Origin: UBA5314 sp040217815
GTDB taxonomy: Bacteria; Bacillota; Syntrophomonadia; Syntrophomonadales; Syntrophomonadaceae
Assembly: GCA_040217815.1 (NCBI GenBank)
Contig: JBEHWI010000044.1
Span: 1 to 21,668, forward strand
Reading direction: 5' to 3'
Length of the DNA: 21,668 nucleotides
Shown here: positions 1-7,480 of the stretch, in pieces
Position numbering within the stretch: the stretch's first letter is position 1
Layout of the letters: every line of letters begins with the position of its first letter
Position numbers and translations under genes: made by a program
Notes under the pieces: model-generated
The model's database searches: none
What the model was told of the DNA's origin: nothing
Seen by the model: the letters and a program-made list of their open reading frames with translations, nothing else

Positions 1-89
1 CTCGTGTGATTCGGTCGGCTTAGGCAAGCGCCCCTGGGGATACGCTCCCTGCGGTCGCCTCTGGACTTTCGTTGGGAGGAGGTGAAAGC

Positions 90-308
90 ATGGCTAATCC
101 TACCATGATTAAGTTTTACGTTACCCGCAAGACCAGGGATAAATTACAGTCGGTATGTGATAAATACGGTATTTCCGCTTCTGCACTCAGTAATTACCTG
201 GTTATACGCTTCTTGTCTGAGCAGAATAAACCGGACAATCTTGATGATCTGATTATCAACATTAAGCCGGTGGAGCTTTGGCAGGTATTTGATGGTGAGA
301 TGAACTAG
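90..308 (+). CDS. Small ribbon-helix-helix-like DNA-binding protein
   Basis: A 72-residue protein. I chose the ATG at 90 because GGGAGGAGG lies just upstream at a normal distance; a TTG at 72 is in frame but lies in that ribosome binding site. The first third (IKFYVTRKTRDKLQSVCDKY) followed by GISASALSNYLVIRFL reads as a beta strand and two helices, as in Arc/CopG/MobC-type small DNA binders of plasmids and integrative elements. The acidic tail (about residues 50-72) is not recognised. It is followed 36 bases later by another small gene on the same strand, probably in one transcript. The family call is by pattern only; a role in mobilisation or copy control is inference. The 89 bases upstream are GC-rich with a CCCCTGGGG palindrome and show no supported gene. 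Confidence 0.55.
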   Translation: MANPTMIKFYVTRKTRDKLQSVCDKYGISASALSNYLVIRFLSEQNKPDNLDDLIINIKPVELWQVFDGEMN

Positions 309-344
309 CTAGCTGTCTAGACAGATTGAAGGGAGGTTTTTATC

Positions 345-533
345 ATGATCGCGGCTCTTAATCCTAACGAAGTGGCTGCTTTGTTGAAAGTGGTTACCAG
401 AATCCAATTCCTGGCTGCTATTATCTGCACAGACAGTCTCAATGGCCTCAGCGCCAGTGAAAAGGACCTGCATAATCTTGCATTTTGTTCTGAGCGTTTG
501 AGTCACACGATAAACAACATAATCGACCGCTAA
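345..533 (+). CDS. Small hypothetical protein (62 aa)
   Basis: A 62-residue ORF starting at ATG 345, with a strong GGGAGG site about 8 bases upstream. It is predicted to be all helical: a hydrophobic first helix (VAALLKVVTRIQFLAAIICT), then an amphipathic second helix with two histidines. No family is recognised. It follows the RHH-like gene by 36 bases and ends just before a large GC-rich inverted-repeat region that could stop the transcript. The ribosome binding site and position support a real gene; the function is unknown. Confidence 0.5.
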   Translation: MIAALNPNEVAALLKVVTRIQFLAAIICTDSLNGLSASEKDLHNLAFCSERLSHTINNIIDR

Positions 534-545
534 TTATTTATCCGT

Positions 546-598
546 CCCGGGCCATGGGTCCCCCCCGTGTAGGGTCCCCCCCATGGTCCAGGCCGGGC
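546..598. repeat. Poly-C direct repeat inside an inverted repeat
   Basis: GGGT followed by 7 C occurs at 556-566, and GGGT followed by 8 C at 572-583, 16 bases apart. They sit between two CCATGG palindromes (552-557 and 582-587), and the whole is bracketed by CCCGG (546-550) and CCGGG (594-598). The arms could fold into a cruciform. There is no U-tract, so it is not a standard terminator. It lies directly after two plasmid-type small genes. Confidence 0.7.
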
Positions 599-1275
599 AA
601 TCAACCAGCAGCCCTTTACGCTGGTTACCTAGTCAACATAATACCGGTTACAGTAAAGCCACTACGCAGTTTATTCTATCAGCCGTTATCCCCTGCCAGG
701 CTATCCCGGAACCGGAGCATTATGTAAACTAGCTTATTTTTCCGCGATAGGGGCCTGTTTTTCGGAATTTGTGCAATGTTTACTCCCTCCTTAATCTCCT
801 ATGAAATAATTATGTGCGGACTAATTATTATGATTAGATCATTATCTGGCTTATACGATCAGATGGTTCAGCTCAAGCACTTTCGAATGATTTTTACTTC
901 GAATCCGATCTGGCTCCGGATCTAATTGATTCAGCTTAACAAAACTGGCTCAATTATCATTACGGATTCCGGCAGCTTATCTCAATCTTTACTCAACCAG
1001 GTAACCTAATTTAAATAACGCGTAATTATGACAAAATGTACTCAAATAGCCGAAATAACGACCATAAAATTGTTAAAAATCAATGTAGGGCCTTCTAGGC
1101 CCCTCTGAGGTGGTTATGGACAATTTATAAAGTTTTCTATTACCTTTAACGTTTAAAAAGGCTTATTTGGCCTGCTATCTAATATAGGTTGGGATGACAT
1201 GAAGATTTTCCAAAATGGTTAAATAAATCAGGATATTAAATGACAATACAACCCCCCTTGGAAGGGAAACAATGA

Positions 1276-1305
1276 TTGGTTTGTTATCCTTTAGGGAATT
1301 ATAAA
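1276..1305 (+). promoter_or_regulatory. Candidate sigma-A promoter for the CBO0543-like gene
   Basis: TTGGTT at 1276-1281 and TATAAA at 1300-1305 are separated by 18 bases. Transcription would start about 25-30 bases before the AAGGAGG site of the gene at 1338. This is pattern matching only. Confidence 0.4.
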
Positions 1306-1337
1306 GTATCGAAACTTCCTTAAAGGAGGATTTTACT

Positions 1338-1880
1338 ATTAACCTGACTCGTTTATTATTTGACTACCAAATAATAACTGATATTATCCTGGTTGTGGCT
1401 GCCTGGAGATTTGGCAACAGGAAAAATTGGCAACAATATTATCCGACTATCCTTTACATCGTATTGATAAATTTTATCTATAATCTTATTTCATATAATT
1501 ATCCCCTTTGGGAATATGAATCACAGGTGCTCAAGACCACTGGTAGTGATCTGTTGCTCAATCTGACGGCGGCTCCTGCGGTAATTCTGCTTTTCCTGAC
1601 ATACCTGGATAAAATACAATGGAAACCCAAACAATTCATTCTTATATACTTATTCTCCTGGGTTAGTTTGATTTCGTTAATAGAATTTCTTTCTTATAGA
1701 TTAGGCTTCTTCTCTTACCACAATGGCTGGAACATATGGTGGTCAGTGCTCTTCAACTGCATAGCGTTTCCGATGATGTGGCTGCATTATAAAAGGCCTC
1801 TATGGGCAATAGCTCTCGCACCTTTATTTACAGTGTTTATTGTAGCTTATTTCAAAATCCCTTTTAGCAGCTTTAAATAA
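1338..1880 (+). CDS. CBO0543-like integral membrane protein
   Basis: A membrane protein of about 180 residues with several hydrophobic segments. Landmarks are an AAWRFGNRKNWQQYYPT loop, a following hydrophobic helix with a YNYPLWEY motif, a central helix (LLLNLTAAPAVILLFLTYL), and later GWNIWWSVLFNCIAF and WLHYKRPLWA. These recall the CBO0543 family of spore-formers, whose function is unknown. The first conventional start, GTG at 1395, cuts into the first helix and has no ribosome binding site. AAGGAGG ends 8 bases before an in-frame ATT at 1338, which adds 19 residues (NLTRLLFDYQIITDIILVV) and completes that helix. I therefore place the start at the rare codon ATT. A CTG at 1344 is another option, but its spacing is poor. 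No neighbour shares its operon. Confidence 0.65.
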   Translation: MNLTRLLFDYQIITDIILVVAAWRFGNRKNWQQYYPTILYIVLINFIYNLISYNYPLWEYESQVLKTTGSDLLLNLTAAPAVILLFLTYLDKIQWKPKQFILIYLFSWVSLISLIEFLSYRLGFFSYHNGWNIWWSVLFNCIAFPMMWLHYKRPLWAIALAPLFTVFIVAYFKIPFSSFK

Positions 1881-1897
1881 TGTAATAGACTTCATAT

Positions 1898-1921
1898 GAG
1901 GGACAAGGGGACAGGTCCCTC
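1898..1921. repeat. GAGGGAC...GTCCCTC hairpin element
   Basis: A 7-bp perfect stem (1898-1904 with 1915-1921) encloses AAGGGGACAG and lies 18 bases after the membrane-protein stop. The GGGGACAGGTCCCT core resembles a short interspersed element I recall from Desulfotomaculum/Moorella-type genomes; that resemblance is from memory. It has no U-tract. The rest of 1881-2208 shows no gene. Confidence 0.5.
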
Positions 1922-2208
1922 TCACCCTTTCCCTCTAACTCCCCACTGACTCCCTTTCATACCAGCTTACCTACCGGTATCCCGATCAGTAGTTCACGGT
2001 ACCAAGTGTATTTTATTACCCCATAGTGCTCAATATCTTAAACCTAATACATAAATGAATAGCAGATGCGAATAATGCAATAGAGTATTATTGGTCATTT
2101 ATGATCAACCAAATAATCATATGGTCTGTTATTGAAAGACTAAGTGACGGGATAAATTGTAAAGGTCAGGAGAAAATATAATAAAAAATTCGTTTGGAGG
2201 TCAATATA

Positions 2209-3261
2209 TTGGAACAACAAACCACAGAGGTGTCTCGAGCAGCAATGCAAGAAATTCACCACCATGCTCCACTAACTTCATCCGAATTAGCTATTCTTTG
2301 GCGTTCAAATACTTATTACGATATGCTCAGTTGTTTTACTAAACAATTCATAAATACCATGGAAGATCCGGACCTTCGACCTATCGCTGAATATGCGTTA
2401 TCTATTCTTAGGATAAGAGTAAAGCGAACCTCCGAGATTCTAAGGATGGAAGGACAGCCAATCCCAAAAGGGTTTGGAGATGAGGATGTAGATTTAGGAG
2501 CTCCCAGGCTGTTTACAGATTTATATTATTATGACTATGGATTAAATATGATACGAATGGGAATCCAGCTTGGCGGTATGAACCTTGCCCATTCAGTCCG
2601 CGAGGATATTCGGGATTTCTATACAGAAGCTATAATATCAACAATGAAACTAATTAAACTATATTCTGAAATAATGCTGGAAAAAGGAATATATATCCGG
2701 CCCCCAATCATTAATACATTCAAGGAAACAGATGTGGTAGAAAAACAGAACTTTTTACGTGGGTTTTTAGGTGAACGCAGGCCTCTGCTGGCGCAGGAAA
2801 TAGATCAACTTTTCTACGGAATTAGAACTAACGAGATAGGAGGGGCATTATTAACTGGTTTTCAGCAAGTAGCCAGATCAGAACAAGTTCGGTCATATAT
2901 GGCAAGGGGAGCTGAAATCGCCAGGAAACATGTAAATATTTTCAGTTCGGCTTTACGAAAAGAGAACATTCCGGTTCCAATGCACTGCGGGGAATTGGTT
3001 ACGGACTCCACTGTACCACCATTCTCGGATAAAATAATGATGCAACACGTTGTAATATTAAGCAATATCGGTATAGGTAACTACGCAACTTCCATGGCAT
3101 CAAGCTTAAGACATGACTTAAGTGTAAGCTATTCTCGCCTGATTGGCGAGGCTGCGAACTACGGGGAGGACGGGATAAACATTATGATCGAGAATGGCTG
3201 GTTTGAGGAACCCCTGCGCAAAATAGATCGGCGAGAACTGGATAAAGAACTAGTTCATTGA
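2209..3261 (+). CDS. DUF3231 family protein (tandem domains)
   Basis: A 350-residue soluble helical protein made of two DUF3231 units of about 165 residues. The first has LTSSELAILWRS, the IPKGFGDEDVDLGAPRLFTD signature and a G(I)QLGGMNLAHSVREDIRDFY segment. The second repeats the pattern with RRPLLAQEIDQL, IPVPMHCGELVTDSTVPPFSDKIMM and SSLRHDLSVSYSRLIGEAANYGEDG. DUF3231 proteins are common in spore-formers; their biochemical role is unknown, though the helical-bundle pattern recalls ferritin-like coat proteins. I chose the TTG at 2209 because GGAGG sits 8 bases upstream; a TTG at 2194 is in frame but overlaps that site. It stands alone, with no close partner. Confidence 0.85.
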   Translation: MEQQTTEVSRAAMQEIHHHAPLTSSELAILWRSNTYYDMLSCFTKQFINTMEDPDLRPIAEYALSILRIRVKRTSEILRMEGQPIPKGFGDEDVDLGAPRLFTDLYYYDYGLNMIRMGIQLGGMNLAHSVREDIRDFYTEAIISTMKLIKLYSEIMLEKGIYIRPPIINTFKETDVVEKQNFLRGFLGERRPLLAQEIDQLFYGIRTNEIGGALLTGFQQVARSEQVRSYMARGAEIARKHVNIFSSALRKENIPVPMHCGELVTDSTVPPFSDKIMMQHVVILSNIGIGNYATSMASSLRHDLSVSYSRLIGEAANYGEDGINIMIENGWFEEPLRKIDRRELDKELVH

Positions 3262-3385
3262 AATCTTAGTTTAAACAATCGCCCGTATATCGGTACATCG
3301 GAAGTGATTACTTAATTCAAAATGGGTTACTCTACTTAACATCGAGTGTAAGCCAAATGAAACAATAACTTTGACACTAACTTTA

Positions 3386-3496
3386 AAGGAGGTCAAAAAG
3401 AAGACATCAGACGCTATATGCCGGCCGCTTTACTTGCCATAGTCATATCCACAGTAATTGTTGATGTAGGTGTAAGATTAGGCAATCATGTTATTC
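3386..3496 (+). pseudogene. Remnant of a small membrane-protein gene
   Basis: An AAAGGAGG site at about 3384-3391 precedes a frame that reads KEDIRRYMPAALLAIVIST and then VIVDVGVRLGNHVIRD. This looks like the N-terminus of a short Firmicute membrane protein with a (K)KxDIRRYMPAAL opening. No start codon lies at a workable distance from the ribosome binding site; the only in-frame ATG, at about 3418, is inside the conserved opening. After about 3496 the frame runs into the recombinase remnant and stops at about 3580. I read it as a start-less, truncated gene whose right end was replaced by the recombinase fragment. The family recall is from memory. Confidence 0.4.
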
Positions 3497-3503
3497 GAGA
3501 TGC

Positions 3504-3839
3504 GTGTCTAGGGCGTATTCATCAAAGCTTCCAAAGCCTTCGTCAAGGAAAAAAGAATCAATGCGCACATTACTTGTAGGTACGTTAATTGGACTACCTA
3601 AAAGCTTAAACCCACACCGCCTACGCCATACGTTAGCCTCACATCTCAGCAGCAAAGGTTGTGATCTTTTAACTATTGCAGCAATTTTAGGCCATGCTGG
3701 GTTAAGGACAACGCTCAGGCATTCCGGGATAATTATGCTGGTTATTTTTCCACCAGTTATCAACGCCAATACCGAAGTTACCCTGTCCTCCGCTATATGT
3801 TCATACGTTATTACATTTTTTCCCCATATTAGAGCGTAA
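3504..3839 (+). pseudogene. Tyrosine recombinase (phage integrase) C-terminal remnant
   Basis: The frame contains LNPHRLRHTLASHLSSKGCD, then LLTIAAILGHAGLRTTL. These are the HxLRHT box and the LGHxxxxTT box of the tyrosine recombinase catalytic domain, here covering about 3600-3720. After LRHSG the sequence stops matching: the expected nucleophile tyrosine (TTxxYxH) is missing and an unrelated hydrophobic tail runs to the TAA at 3837. The N-terminal arm and core-binding domains and the first catalytic Arg region are also absent, and the apparent GTG start at 3504 has no ribosome binding site. It is a dead fragment of an integrase. It lies 38 bases left of a direct repeat found again at the right end of the window. 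Confidence 0.8.
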
Positions 3840-3876
3840 AACATTGGGATTTCTGAGCGTAGTCTTCTATATATTA

Positions 3877-3900
3877 TTGTCTTTCTAGTTTACCAAATAA
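3877..3900. repeat. Left copy of imperfect direct repeat (possible att remnant)
   Basis: TTGTCTTTC (3877-3885) is joined directly to TAGTTTACCAAATAA (3886-3900), followed by GCA. The same two blocks recur at 21639-21665 with TTG inserted between them. The copy is next to the recombinase remnant. Shorter ACCAAATAA matches occur near 1367 and 2108, so the core may be part of a looser dispersed motif. Confidence 0.5.
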
Positions 3901-3989
3901 GCATTATGTAAACCAAAATCATTAGGTTGGCAGCTTAATCTTAAATAATATTAGCAATCTTTCTGTAGTTATGAAATGACTCTCGATAG

Positions 3990-5495
3990 CTAGCTAAGTA
4001 ATTTTGCCAAAGCGTCTGTAGCTGCCTTGCGTATTATATGGTTCCCACTTGGCCAGAGACCTTTGCTTAGTCTCGCTGATTTAATCAGCGTAAGCGGTCC
4101 TACTGCACGTGAATCACCAGTTTCTCCAAGCGCTGTTGCAATAGCTGCGATCTCGTATGTATCCTTATAATCTATATCGCCATTCCCGCTTATGTCACCC
4201 GTTTTACTAACCCATTGACCGTCTATGTTTTCGAAACCTAGTTTAATTAGCAGTGGCTCAAGGGTGTGGAATCCAATTTTTGCGGCAACAATATAATTCC
4301 CGCTGGCATAAGCGTGGGCTATAAGTTCTTGGTCTGATCCAGGTGTCCAGCCGAGTTGTTGTAGTACATCTGCTATCTCAGGACGAGATTTATCTAAACT
4401 GGCTACAAACTGAGGAATCGATTCTTCTCCACATGCCACCATTGCTTTTTTAACACCAGTTATAATTTTGTAAGGAAGTGGACTAGCTCCGTGATAATAT
4501 GAAGATTTTGCATCCTTATTGCATTTCCAATTAATTAGAGCGTCAGTAGCTGAATCACCACCAAGCTTTCCCAAGGAATATGCAATATCAAGCCAGCTTT
4601 CAACCGAATAAGCGGTGTCATAGATAGCCTTATTATTAAATATTTGAATTAGGGTATCTACTGCCCGGCGGTCCCCGATTTCCTGCAGGGCAATAACAGC
4701 TTTTATATTATCGGGATCACGTTTAAGGGTTGATATAAGCGGTTCAACAGCGCGGGCATCGCCTATTTTTCCCAAGGCCTCAGAAGCACATCTAGATAAT
4801 CCCCAATTACCGTAATTTAGGGCATTGATTAGAGGCTCTATTGCAGGCTCGCCGATTTTCACAAAAGTATCTACCGCGGCATTGTGGGCCATGTTGTTAT
4901 CGTTATTGTCTCTAAGTGCGGTTATCAGGGGTTCCAATATTTCCTCGCCTATTTCTGCTAAAGCCGCTGCTGCGGCTATATATACTTTCGAATCCTTTGC
5001 CTTAAGAGCAGCGATGAGCACGTCTATAGCCCGGGAGGTGCCGATTTTAGCTAAAGCTTTGGTAGCGGGACCTGGATGTCTTTTAATAGAGGCGACGAGT
5101 GGCTCAATTGCTACTTCGCCCAAAGAAGCAACCTTCTCCCATTTACTTATTGCGATGAAATATCGAGCCTGAACTGCAGGATCAGTGGGAACGGCTATAT
5201 TTTCTAATGCATCAGCAAAAACCTTCGGCCTGTCTACATCGAGTACGGCTATAAGCGGTTCTATAGCTTGAGGATCACCGATTTTTCCCAAGGCTTCGGC
5301 AGCATGACGCATTAAATACCCTTTGTTCTGTAAACTAGTAATAAGTGGAGCAACCGCACGGGGATCACCTATGTTACCTAAAGCTTCGGCAGCAGCTATA
5401 CCAATACTCGGTTCACTATCGTTTAATGCTTTGATCAATCCTTTTACATCGCTTTTTTCAAACATCTTTTGGACATTGGGTCTAAACAATCTCAT
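3990..5495 (-). CDS. HEAT-like (PBS-lyase type) repeat protein with an EF-hand-like loop
   Basis: 501 residues, starting at ATG 5495 with GGGAGAGG upstream. Residues about 12-320 are tandem repeats of about 31 residues of the EZ-HEAT/PBS-lyase type, with cores such as AAEALGNIGDPRAVAPLI and ASEALGKIGDARAVEPLI. This makes a superhelical protein-binding scaffold, not an enzyme. A last degenerate repeat region (about 360-500) contains D434-I-S-G-N-G-D-I-D-Y-K-D445. That spacing has ligand positions 1, 3, 5, 7 and 12 and Ile at 8, as in an EF-hand or dockerin Ca-binding loop, and it is odd inside a HEAT protein. There is no signal peptide, so it is probably cytoplasmic. It is the last gene of the leftward train, 107 bases behind the U32-like gene, perhaps with its own promoter. 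A role as scaffold for the upstream enzymes is inference. Confidence 0.85.
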   Translation of the reverse strand: MRLFRPNVQKMFEKSDVKGLIKALNDSEPSIGIAAAEALGNIGDPRAVAPLITSLQNKGYLMRHAAEALGKIGDPQAIEPLIAVLDVDRPKVFADALENIAVPTDPAVQARYFIAISKWEKVASLGEVAIEPLVASIKRHPGPATKALAKIGTSRAIDVLIAALKAKDSKVYIAAAAALAEIGEEILEPLITALRDNNDNNMAHNAAVDTFVKIGEPAIEPLINALNYGNWGLSRCASEALGKIGDARAVEPLISTLKRDPDNIKAVIALQEIGDRRAVDTLIQIFNNKAIYDTAYSVESWLDIAYSLGKLGGDSATDALINWKCNKDAKSSYYHGASPLPYKIITGVKKAMVACGEESIPQFVASLDKSRPEIADVLQQLGWTPGSDQELIAHAYASGNYIVAAKIGFHTLEPLLIKLGFENIDGQWVSKTGDISGNGDIDYKDTYEIAAIATALGETGDSRAVGPLTLIKSARLSKGLWPSGNHIIRKAATDALAKLLS

Positions 5496-5520
5496 TGTTT
5501 TCCTCTCCCTTCAATAACGG

Positions 5521-5526
5521 ATTATA
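5521..5526 (-). promoter_or_regulatory. Possible -10 box for the HEAT gene
   Basis: A perfect TATAAT on the minus strand lies 26 bases before the HEAT start, inside the 107-base gap. The -35 region is poor. In the same gap ATCTCAG (about 5555-5561 on the minus strand) can pair with CTGAGAT (near 5600), giving a long-loop stem. The HEAT gene may be partly independent of the operon. Confidence 0.3.
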
Positions 5527-5602
5527 GCGAAGTAATAAAAGCTATTCGGATACTGAGATGTCTGCCGGTACTGGGTAAAATCACCATTCTAACCTATGAA
5601 TC

Positions 5603-6442
5603 TCAGGTGGAGGATAGACAGATCTTCTTTAGAACTATACGATCAATTCCCATTCCTTCAAAACCGTCCGGCAACACGTCATTTAAATAATATATAGCAT
5701 TTCCACTACTATAGAGGGGTGCCGGAAAGCTTGGATGAATCCACTGTGAATAAAGATTACGGCAATTAGGTATCTGGAGGTTGGGTGAACCTGGGCAAGT
5801 TGAGCAGTACCTTTTTATTGAAACGAGAACATCAGGTATATAGATAGTAGCTTTCCAACCATCTATAAGTTCCAATTTGAGCCCTTGCAACGGGTTGTTT
5901 AATTCCAGACGATGGGAACCAGTCTTGCTCAGATAAGAAAGCACCCGATTATTAATTATTGAGGGTGTACGTAAATGGGTTTTATATTCTTCTGATGGTG
6001 GTTTATATTTCAATCTGACCGGTGTACCGTCAACGTGCCAAACATCCCGTTCGAGTGACTCCTGGAAGGGCCAGTCTAAGATTTGTGCCAGACGGGGATC
6101 TGTGTCCTGCCGGCTCAATAATCTTCCTATGAGTGGTATACAAGATGGCCTCCCGATGACCAGACTGAACACCCCCCAGTCATTGCAAACCACTTCATAA
6201 CTATCATATATACTACTTATAGCGTCAAGAATATTATTAACCAGTATAAGTCCAGCATCTGAAACAAAAGGTGTTACAAAAGTCAAAGTATTACCCTGAT
6301 CATGCAATCTATTTGCCCAGTTAATAATTTGTTCAAGTGGTGGCAATCTTCTTTCACAACACTCTTCCCCTAAATAAATTCTTGTTTTGGGGAGTGCCTC
6401 ACACCTCGTATTCTGCCAGTCAATCCAATAAGCGTATTCCAT
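5603..6442 (-). CDS. U32-like partner protein (UbiV-like size, divergent)
   Basis: 279 residues, ATG at 6442, 6 bases after the stop of the U32 gene; GAGG lies 11 bases upstream. No strong family match is visible by eye. The N-terminal half has the IYLGEECCERRLPPLEQIINW and LTFVTPFVSDAGL segments followed by YEVVCNDWGVFSL (about 82-94). An NDWG after a beta strand is characteristic of U32-type TIM barrels. Cysteines 213, 216 and 227 (RYCSTC ... PNC), with C14 or C28/C29, could hold a 4Fe-4S cluster as in UbiV. U32 proteins often work as two unlike subunits (UbiU/UbiV, O2-independent hydroxylation), and size, order and tight spacing fit that pattern here. The substrate is unknown; the peptide encoded upstream is a candidate. 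Family assignment is inference. Confidence 0.55.
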   Translation of the reverse strand: MEYAYWIDWQNTRCEALPKTRIYLGEECCERRLPPLEQIINWANRLHDQGNTLTFVTPFVSDAGLILVNNILDAISSIYDSYEVVCNDWGVFSLVIGRPSCIPLIGRLLSRQDTDPRLAQILDWPFQESLERDVWHVDGTPVRLKYKPPSEEYKTHLRTPSIINNRVLSYLSKTGSHRLELNNPLQGLKLELIDGWKATIYIPDVLVSIKRYCSTCPGSPNLQIPNCRNLYSQWIHPSFPAPLYSSGNAIYYLNDVLPDGFEGMGIDRIVLKKICLSST

Positions 6443-6448
6443 GGTTAA

Positions 6449-7480
6449 CTAAACCTCAACAATCCTATCTCCGGGGTAATAACAGAGCTCACAACTGCAT
6501 TGCCTACCGTATGTATCATTATATAAATCCTTAATCTCCCGGCACGGGATGCCGTCCGTAGGTGAGTCAACAGCCAAATACCAGGCGTCCTTAATAAACT
6601 TGACGGCCTTGATTTTCACTTCCGTCGGAAGCCCCCTACCCCCAATTTTCCAATGATTTATGCCTGCACTGGCCAGCTTCCGCAGACAACAGGCTGCGCA
6701 GTGAGGGCGGTGCCAATCGTTCTTCCAGTCCGGATTAATAGTATCCTTTTCCGATTTAAACTTCAGCTGGCAGGCATGCCCGGCGTAAGAAAGATCATGG
6801 GCGTAAGTGACTGGTTTTTGTTCGGAAGCGGCCCTTTGATACTCAAACGGAATACGGATTCCTTCGGGGAAAGCCATGCCGTGGTAGAAACTGCAAAGTC
6901 CATCAATGTAGGGGCACTTGTCATTTAAAACCATGGCTTCAAACTCAATATCCTCATGGAGATTAACAATGTAATGCATCTCCTGTATTGTGAGGGAGCG
7001 CGGCAAAACCACCCGGGAAATTCCAAACTGCCTGTAAAAGCCTACCGCCCGGCTGTTGAAAGCAGCCGCCATCAGGGACAGGAAGCGGTTTAAACGGGGT
7101 TGTTTTTCTTGTAATGCCAACAGTAACCCTAGATCAGATACCAGTAACGCCTGTCCACCAGCCTGTTCCCACGCTTCCGCATATTCCAGCACCTCTGGCA
7201 GCATCTCCTGGCTGTATCTAACATTTAGTGCGAGTGCCGACGAAACACCGGCCTTTTTAGCTTCCAGGGCCACCATTCTTAAGTTTTCCAGTACAGTAAC
7301 ATTGGCGCTGGTTCCCTGCCGCCGGGACAGCGAATCGTAGCCGGAGTAACGCTCTCTCCATTGCCTGGGAAGAAACCCGCAATATACTTCACCAGCTCCC
7401 GATTTTGCCAGTAAAGATACCTCCGCGGGTTCGTCTACCGGGGCTGCTATCACCGGCTTATAGCCGGGTCTGGTATTCAT
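6449..7480 (-). CDS. U32 family protein (peptidase U32/UbiU-like, Fe-S)
   Basis: 343 residues, close to the length of UbiU. It opens with the U32 barrel start (IAAPVDEPAEVSLLAKSGAGEVYCGF), has ALNVRYSQEMLPEVLEYAEAW and LLVSDLGLLLAL in the barrel, and later VLNDKCPYIDGLCSFYHG. Cysteines 189, 196, 237 and the cluster C261/C264/C265 sit where U32 proteins bind 4Fe-4S, and INHWKIGGRG (about 274-283) matches the family's Gv..KIxGR signature. A C-terminal CSCxxC (C328, C330, C333) is extra. Named peptidases, the better-studied members are hydroxylases or RNA-modifying proteins (UbiU, RlhA, TrhP). The start ATG overlaps the stop of the cobalamin radical SAM gene (ATGA), so translation is coupled. 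The target is unknown; a hydroxylation of the operon's peptide is a guess. Confidence 0.85.
   Translation of the reverse strand: MNTRPGYKPVIAAPVDEPAEVSLLAKSGAGEVYCGFLPRQWRERYSGYDSLSRRQGTSANVTVLENLRMVALEAKKAGVSSALALNVRYSQEMLPEVLEYAEAWEQAGGQALLVSDLGLLLALQEKQPRLNRFLSLMAAAFNSRAVGFYRQFGISRVVLPRSLTIQEMHYIVNLHEDIEFEAMVLNDKCPYIDGLCSFYHGMAFPEGIRIPFEYQRAASEQKPVTYAHDLSYAGHACQLKFKSEKDTINPDWKNDWHRPHCAACCLRKLASAGINHWKIGGRGLPTEVKIKAVKFIKDAWYLAVDSPTDGIPCREIKDLYNDTYGRQCSCELCYYPGDRIVEV

Larger units (their letters stand above)
534..1337. other. Long non-coding stretch (about 800 bp)
   Basis: No open frame with a ribosome binding site was found here. The left end (546-598) is an extremely C-rich inverted and direct repeat, described separately. 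The middle (about 720-1000) is AT-rich with short hairpins such as TTCCG...CGGAA near 740-765, a TTCGAA pair near 883-902 and ATCCG...CGGAT near 903-921. At 1088-1102 a GGGCC-TTCTA-GGCCC hairpin lies next to an AT-rich run and might stop minus-strand transcripts. The right end carries a candidate promoter for the next gene. Its function is unknown. Confidence 0.5.

Noticed and set aside
1..71. Possible coding end or transfer origin at the left edge
   Set aside because: The GC-rich stretch with CCCCTGGGG has an open minus-strand frame, but it is too short at the window edge to support a call.
3491..3844. Minus-strand frame of 117 codons over the integrase remnant
   Set aside because: It is the reverse shadow of the recombinase fragment; it has no ribosome binding site and no recognisable product, while the plus-strand frame has clear HxLRHT and LGH motifs.
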